From JAMQPK01 sp035937795 (GTDB lineage: Bacteria > Acidobacteriota > Vicinamibacteria > Vicinamibacterales > JAMQPK01), in contig DASZHO010000004.1 in NCBI GenBank assembly GCA_035937795.1, positions 1 to 43,315 on the forward strand: a DNA stretch of 43,315 bases. The letters are read 5' to 3'. Under the pieces are notes generated by a model that did no database searches, had not been told where the DNA came from, and saw nothing but the letters and a program-made list of their open reading frames with translations. Of the stretch, positions 39,401-43,315 are shown in pieces (position 1 is the stretch's first letter; the number at the start of each line of letters is the position of its first letter). Made by a program: the position numbers and the translations under genes.

Positions 39401-40424
39401 CGGCGATGTCGAACCCCCACATCACCAGGGCTCCGGCGAGCAGCATCGTGAAGAGGAAATCCACCGGCGATCGCAACAGCGCGCGCAGAAGCGGGCCGAG
39501 CGCCTCGAAATGGAAGATCTGGATCGTCCAATCGGGCGCCGGCGCCAGCCACAGCAGCGCGCGCGCGGCAACGAAGAGCGCAAAGACGATGGCGAGCGCG
39601 CTGAGACGGTCGCTCATGCGTGTCATCGAGTTCCGCCATCGCAGCAGAGGAGGCACCGACGCGATCAGCGTCAGGGCCAGAATGGCGAGCGCGACGGCGG
39701 CAACGGTACTGCGCCACGTTTCGCGTGCAGCGTGAAGCGCCTCGGTACTGATGCGCGCGTCGAGGAGCGGTTCGCCGCGCGGCGACGTGACAACGAACGT
39801 GTCGTGCTCGCCGTCTTGCGGCGACTGGTGCGGGCGCACATTCGCCGGAACGAGCGTGGGAAGCGACAACGCGACCTCTGAAGAAACGGCGCGGATGCCC
39901 CTGGTTTCCGACAGCACCCGCTCGGCGGCCACCATGCCCAGGCGGTGCCCGCTCGGGACGTCGATCACGGGTCTGACGTACACGAGGCGCAGCCCCAGCG
40001 ACACGGAGTCGACAAAGAATGCCTCAGCCTCGCTCAGCCGCTCGACGGAAATTTCAGAAGGACGGCCGCTCCACGCCAGCGGCGTGCCGCTGGCGCTGGC
40101 CCGATAGGCGGTGACCGCGAACACGCCGGGCTCGCGGCCGGCGAGCGCTTGATCGGCACGGTCGAACAGCGCGCGCGCGCCGGCCGGATCGGCCGCCGCC
40201 GCATCGAAGAGCCCCGGCTCGCCCGCCACCGACGACGCAATTTCGGTGAGGGAGGCGACGACGCCGGCGATTTCGTCGCGAACGGAGCCCTCGCCGCGCG
40301 CAAGCGCGTCGGCGTCCGTGGAGCCAAATCGCGCGCGTTCCAGCGCAAACCCGATAGCGACGGCCAGGATCGCGCATACCACGCCCGCGGCATAGATCCG
40401 GCGGAGCGATGACGAGATGTTCAT
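36483..40424 (-). CDS. Very large NtrY-like membrane sensor histidine kinase
   Basis: The 1313 residues begin with a membrane helix (about 10-28), then a periplasmic region of about 210 residues. A block of several helices (about 240-530) comes next, then a second large extracytoplasmic region (about 560-800) and further helices near 825 and 865. After a third soluble part, the last helix (about 1005-1025) leads to HAMP, HisKA with H1104 (VAHEIKNPLTPIQLSSEH) and the ATPase (NIVENALHAM, DTGTGMDPE, GTGLGLTIAKRNVELNGG). The C-terminal kinase is clearly NtrY-type, but the sensor part is much longer than NtrY (about 700-750). No NtrX or other regulator is adjacent. Its start overlaps the PQQ-repeat gene by 4 bp. 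Confidence 0.88.
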   Translation of the reverse strand: MNISSSLRRIYAAGVVCAILAVAIGFALERARFGSTDADALARGEGSVRDEIAGVVASLTEIASSVAGEPGLFDAAAADPAGARALFDRADQALAGREPGVFAVTAYRASASGTPLAWSGRPSEISVERLSEAEAFFVDSVSLGLRLVYVRPVIDVPSGHRLGMVAAERVLSETRGIRAVSSEVALSLPTLVPANVRPHQSPQDGEHDTFVVTSPRGEPLLDARISTEALHAARETWRSTVAAVALAILALTLIASVPPLLRWRNSMTRMSDRLSALAIVFALFVAARALLWLAPAPDWTIQIFHFEALGPLLRALLRSPVDFLFTMLLAGALVMWGFDIAERARLTMWHRGSAPGSNQERALFALAQLAAGALVALLLIGYEVLLGNAVAATSVDALHFSLHPWDATATARVAFAIAVVLAQTIMLWCGVLVLQLASLPWRMPRTGAGAATAVVLRAIPIAIVAAFPRLIGAAPSTVPRWPTAVAGFACLALAWAFAWVRPRYRHASQALRLFAGALVLLIPAFVLYPSVLHFADRALRRLIEEEYAEQATQQDVLLKQKVRVVLQEIDGADMPKLSGGFVPQPSTPNAALALWSQTELGTERLAASIELYGPDGRLAYRFALNLPEYVSSAQRWREPSCQWEIFEEASPFGSEERRLVHAGRGICDGNSETPSGGSIVVNVMLDYQTLPFITVRSPYYELIRGPNSAPTEGARGRDVEFVVYGWGRGSLYASGGSAWPLDETLLQRIASSRDPFWTTMSNGGRTYSTYILNDRVGIYIIGYPSIAAIDHFINLAELATLVGLTYVALLVVTWLVTVLGGTTAASGGQLLREVRASFYRKLFLAFLVTSVVPVLVLAFFARQFFAAQLRAGINSDAVRVAAVAQRVVEEYVALQQRDAGVAPNDDIMVWLSRAIGQDVNIFHGPQLVATSERDLFDSGLLPKRTPSEVYRAIVIDRLSSSVSIETAGGTEQGYTLAAAPVRVGESSEILTVPLALREQEVEREIDALDRRVLLASMLFALLGAGIGYYMAERIGDPVNRLTRATRRIARGDFSARVVQTSTDELRRLVNDFNRMAGDLQRQRTELERTHRLEAWAEMARQVAHEIKNPLTPIQLSSEHLVRVNKDRGEPLTPVLEECVSAIMSQVKLLRQLSAEFSSFASSPTPHPAPTSLSELLATVLEPYITGLGGRVAIRSEVPASVPMVVVDRMLLARAITNIVENALHAMPGAGSLTVVAEASHGAVRLSFTDTGTGMDPEALRRIFEPYFSTKATGTGLGLTIAKRNVELNGGTIRVQSAPGKGTTVTIELPAARS

Positions 40425-41506
40425 GGGCCGTACGGCGAGGGAGAACCGACAAAGGCCTGCATCACGCCGCCCTTGGTCATCGTAATCAAGACATCATCGG
40501 ACGTCAGGTGCGGCGGACCGATGAACTGCATTTCCTGGTTTTGCGGCGAGAGCAGCACAAAATCGCCGGCCGGCGCCGGCGTCCCCGTGGGAGCCAGGAA
40601 CGCGTGCAGCTCTGAGGTGATGCTGGGGACTATCAGCATCCAGCCTTTCAGCAACGGACCGGCAGACGGCCTCGTCGTCATTGACCTGCCCCATAGCATC
40701 GATCCGTTGTTGCGATCGAGCGCCCGCAGCACGTTGTCGAGCGAGACGAAATACACGCGCTTGGCGTCGATCGCGGCCACGCCGACCACAGCCGCGCCCG
40801 TTTTCCAGCTCCACTGCACGTGGCCCTTGTCGGCCGACAGGCAATAAAACTTCTTGTCGAGCGACCCCACGTAGAGCCGGTCGGCGAGCGCAAGGATTCC
40901 GCTCGCCGGTTGTTCGAGCTGTACCGTCCATAGTGGTTCGCCCGTCTTCAGGTCGAGCGCCATCACGGCGCCGTTCTTCAGCGGCAGATACAGACGATCG
41001 GCGGCAGGAGCGGGCGCGGCCTGCAGCCCCGCGCCAAGATCGCGGTGCCAGAGCACTTCACCGTCGGCCGCGCGCATGGCGAGCACGGCGCCTTTGTCGG
41101 TGGTGGCAATCAGCCAGCCCGTGTCCCAGTACAGCGAGTCGATCCTGCCCTCGACGGCGGACTGCCACCGGAGCTTCCCGTCCAGTTGCGCGCGGGCTTC
41201 CACGGTACCATCCCGGCCGGAAAACACCGAGGCGTCGCCGGCCACGGGAGCCGCCGTCATGGGGCATTCGACCGACCATGCAGGCTTGCCGGTTTGAAGC
41301 GAGAGCGCCACCAGTTGATTGTCGCGCCTCGCCACGTATGCTTGCGTCTCGTCGAAAGCCGCGGGAAAACTTGGCGGGCTCTCCAACGTTGTCGTCCACT
41401 TTTCCACAGGTGGGAAGAAGAGGCCCTCGGCCTTGAGCGCGGCGAGGTGCAGGAGGCTGAAAATTGCGACCGCCACACAAGATATGGTGGTGCGAAGGAT
41501 GCGCAC
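40421..41506 (-). CDS. Exported PQQ-binding-like beta-propeller repeat protein
   Basis: The protein is about 361 residues from GTG 41506 (VRILRTTISCVAVAIFSLLH, a signal peptide ending near LKAEG). Repeats of the PQQ/BamB type follow: LSLQTGKPAWSVE, ARAQLDGKLRWQSAVEG, MRAADGEVLWHRDLG, LDLKTGEPLWTVQLE, LSADKGHVQWSWKTGA and LDRNNGSMLWGR. It forms a periplasmic beta-propeller. BamB or a structural sensor partner are both possible. The long open frame extending to 43303 is antisense to dnaE and is not coding. A TATTAT box lies 6 nt before the GTG. The stop overlaps the giant kinase start, so it may be the kinase's extracytoplasmic partner. Confidence 0.83.
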   Translation of the reverse strand: MRILRTTISCVAVAIFSLLHLAALKAEGLFFPPVEKWTTTLESPPSFPAAFDETQAYVARRDNQLVALSLQTGKPAWSVECPMTAAPVAGDASVFSGRDGTVEARAQLDGKLRWQSAVEGRIDSLYWDTGWLIATTDKGAVLAMRAADGEVLWHRDLGAGLQAAPAPAADRLYLPLKNGAVMALDLKTGEPLWTVQLEQPASGILALADRLYVGSLDKKFYCLSADKGHVQWSWKTGAAVVGVAAIDAKRVYFVSLDNVLRALDRNNGSMLWGRSMTTRPSAGPLLKGWMLIVPSITSELHAFLAPTGTPAPAGDFVLLSPQNQEMQFIGPPHLTSDDVLITMTKGGVMQAFVGSPSPYGP

Positions 41507-41511
41507 CCCGC

Positions 41512-41518
41512 TATAATA
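41512..41518. promoter_or_regulatory. Overlapping divergent -10 boxes (PQQ-repeat gene and dnaE)
   Basis: The palindrome-like GCTATAATAGC contains TATAAT on the plus strand (41512-41517) facing dnaE and TATTAT on the minus strand (41518-41513) facing the PQQ-repeat gene 6 nt away. The dnaE leader would be about 40 nt, the other gene leaderless. Confidence 0.58.
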
Positions 41519-41563
41519 GCGTGAACAGACGGCACCCTCAGGCCCGGATCTCTTCCCAACACA

Positions 41564-43315
41564 GTGGCTGATCAAACGTTCGTTCATCTTCACCTGCACA
41601 CCGAGTACTCGTTGCTCGATGGCGCTTGCCGGATCGACGAACTGCTCGACCAGGCGGCGCGGCTGAAGATGCCCGCGCTGGCGGTCACCGAGCACGGCAA
41701 CATGTTTTCGTCGGTGATCTTTCACGACCACGCCAAGCACCGGGGCGTGAAGCCGATTCTGGGATGTGAGGTCTACGTAGCACCGGGCAGCCGCCACACA
41801 AAGAGCGGCACCATCGGCGAGACGGCCAACCACCTGGTGCTGCTGGCGGAGACCAACGAGGGCTATCACAACCTCATCAAACTGGTCTCGGCCGGCTACA
41901 CCGAGGGCTTCTATTACAAGCCGCGCATCGACAAGGACCTGCTGGCCGAGCACGCCAAAGGCCTGATCGGGCTCAGCAGCTGCTTGAAGGGCGAAGTCGC
42001 CACCGAGATCCGCCATGGCCGGGAGCAGAAAGCGCTGCAGGCTGCGGCGCAGTTTCGAGACATCCTGGGCGACGGGAACATGTTCCTGGAGATGCAGTAT
42101 CAGGGCATCGAGGATCAGCTGATCGTGAACAAGGGGCTGATTCCCATTGCGCGCGACCTGAACCTGCCGCTGGTGGCGACCAACGACGTGCACTACCTCA
42201 CCCAGGCCGACCACCATCCGCACGACATCCTGTTGTGCATCGGCACCGCATCCACGGTGAACGATCGCGACCGGATGCGCTACCACGGCGACCAGTTTTA
42301 CCTGAAGACCGCCGCTGAAATGTTCAAGGTGTTCGGCGAGGTCCCCGAAGCGCTGGCAAACACCACCCGCATCGGCGACAGGTGCCGGGTCGACCTGGAC
42401 GACAACAAGAACTATCTCCCGAATTTCGCCGTCCCGGCGCCGTACACGCTGAACGATTACTTCGAGCACGTTGTGCGTGAGGGGTTCTCCGAACGGCTCC
42501 CGCGGCTGCGGGCGCTGCATTCCTCGGGCTCGCTTCGCCATCCGGTTGAAGAATACGAGAAGCGCTTGTCGTACGAGATCGAGATGATCAAGCGCATGGA
42601 GTACCCCGGTTATTTTTTGATCGTCTGGGACTTCATCCGCTACGCGCGCGAGCGCGGCATTCCGGTCGGACCGGGCCGCGGATCGGCGGTGGGCAGCCTC
42701 GTCGCCTATTCGCTGCGGATCACCGACATCGACCCGCTCGACTTCGATCTCATCTTCGAGCGTTTCCTGAACCCCGAGCGCGTGTCGCTGCCCGATATCG
42801 ACATCGATTTCTGCGAGCGGCGCCGGGGCGAGGTCATCGAGTACGTCACCCAGAAGTACGGGCGCGAGAACGTCGCGCAAATCATCACGTTCGGCACCAT
42901 GAAGGCACGCGCCGTCGTCCTCGACGTGGGGCGCTCGCTGGATATCCCGTTCGCCGACGTCGATCGCGTGGCGAAGCTCATTCCGCCGACGCTCGACATG
43001 ACGCTCGACAAGGCGCTCGAAGAGGTGCCGCAGCTGAAGCAGGCCAGCGACCAGGAGCCGCGTGTCAAGGAACTGCTCGCCGTGGCGCATCGGCTCGAAG
43101 GCATGACGCGCCACGCGTCGGTGCATGCGGCCGGCGTGGTCATTGCCCCAAGGCCGTTGACCGAGTTCGTGCCGCTTTACAAGGGGAAGAACGACGAGAT
43201 CACGACCCAGTGGGCGATGAAAGAGATCGAGCGCATCGGCCTGCTGAAGATGGACTTTCTCGGGCTGAGCACCCTCACGCTGCTGAACGACGCTGTCGAG
43301 CACATCCGCGAGACC
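41564..43315 (+). CDS. dnaE: DNA polymerase III alpha subunit, 5' part (runs off window)
   Basis: 584 codons are open to the window edge, about half of a DnaE1 protein. The start is GTG 41564 (VADQTFVHLHLHTEYSLLDG). The PHP domain has HLHLHTEYS, AVTEHGNMF and VATNDVHYL. The polymerase region contains GPGRGSAVGSLVAYSL and the catalytic PDIDIDF (two Asp of the triad), then GMTRHASVHAAGVVIAP. This is the replicative polymerase subunit. The third catalytic Asp and the beta-clamp-binding part lie mostly beyond the edge. No ribosome site is obvious. Confidence 0.97.
   Translation, partial: MADQTFVHLHLHTEYSLLDGACRIDELLDQAARLKMPALAVTEHGNMFSSVIFHDHAKHRGVKPILGCEVYVAPGSRHTKSGTIGETANHLVLLAETNEGYHNLIKLVSAGYTEGFYYKPRIDKDLLAEHAKGLIGLSSCLKGEVATEIRHGREQKALQAAAQFRDILGDGNMFLEMQYQGIEDQLIVNKGLIPIARDLNLPLVATNDVHYLTQADHHPHDILLCIGTASTVNDRDRMRYHGDQFYLKTAAEMFKVFGEVPEALANTTRIGDRCRVDLDDNKNYLPNFAVPAPYTLNDYFEHVVREGFSERLPRLRALHSSGSLRHPVEEYEKRLSYEIEMIKRMEYPGYFLIVWDFIRYARERGIPVGPGRGSAVGSLVAYSLRITDIDPLDFDLIFERFLNPERVSLPDIDIDFCERRRGEVIEYVTQKYGRENVAQIITFGTMKARAVVLDVGRSLDIPFADVDRVAKLIPPTLDMTLDKALEEVPQLKQASDQEPRVKELLAVAHRLEGMTRHASVHAAGVVIAPRPLTEFVPLYKGKNDEITTQWAMKEIERIGLLKMDFLGLSTLTLLNDAVEHIRET

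Noticed and set aside
40421..43303. A 960-codon minus-strand open frame opposite dnaE
   Set aside because: Only the part up to 41506 encodes a recognisable protein (PQQ repeats). The rest is antisense to the strongly conserved dnaE and has shadow composition typical of GC-rich DNA.
1..43315. CRISPR array, rRNA operon or prophage structural genes
   Set aside because: No regularly spaced repeats, rRNA sequence or phage structural proteins were recognised.

Overview
The window is GC-rich, densely packed bacterial DNA with few gaps. The organism looks like a soil- or sediment-type bacterium rich in two-component signalling. An Acidobacteriota (Vicinamibacteria-like) origin is my best guess. It rests on gene content (deoxyhypusine-synthase-like gene joined to an agmatinase gene, split KdpD, YfiR/hybrid-kinase cluster, DUF465 protein) and not on any marker search. 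Several start codons sit only 6-10 nt behind a TANNNT-type -10 box with no Shine-Dalgarno sequence, so leaderless or near-leaderless transcription seems common here.

Bases 1-5014 are accessory DNA. Base 1 is exactly the first base of an IS66-family element (1-2787; tnpA, tnpB, tnpC and a CcbP-like passenger gene, 20/22 terminal inverted repeats). It has inserted into, and decapitated, an excisionase-like gene. The next gene is a tyrosine integrase, followed by a 50-bp tRNA-Arg(CCT) 3' half that looks like the attachment site. This is therefore the right edge of a tRNA-integrated element whose excisionase is broken. A VapBC-type toxin-antitoxin pair with a palindromic operator follows.

Bases 5073-16555 hold a histidine kinase whose phospho-acceptor His is replaced by Gln, a Crp/Fnr regulator beside a perfect 22-bp inverted repeat, and a complete high-affinity K+ pump locus (kdpFABC). 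KdpD is split: the membrane/GAF/kinase half lies upstream of the pump, and two tandem N-terminal (KdpD + USP) proteins lie downstream. No KdpE is present.

Bases 16565-24684 form a signalling block. On the minus strand are a GspE/PilB-type ATPase fused to a receiver domain, a YfiR-like periplasmic protein, a hybrid kinase with a probable CHASE8 sensor, two receivers and an HPt domain, and two small response regulators. A divergent NtrC-type sigma54 activator faces them. YfiR next to a CHASE8-bearing kinase resembles the YfiR-YfiN pair of Pseudomonas, with the diguanylate cyclase output exchanged for a phosphorelay.

Bases 24704-43315 are mostly core genes: two small proteins, a cupredoxin lipoprotein, a short TauE/SafE protein, a YfgM-like TPR protein, agmatinase + DHS-like protein, a solute-binding lipoprotein translationally coupled to mutS, tsaB-rimI, a DUF465 protein, psd and pssA (convergent), a 1313-residue NtrY-like kinase, a PQQ-repeat lipoprotein-like or exported protein, and the 5' part of dnaE running off the right edge. 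mutS/tsaB and the PQQ gene/dnaE are divergent pairs driven by near-palindromic, overlapping -10 elements.
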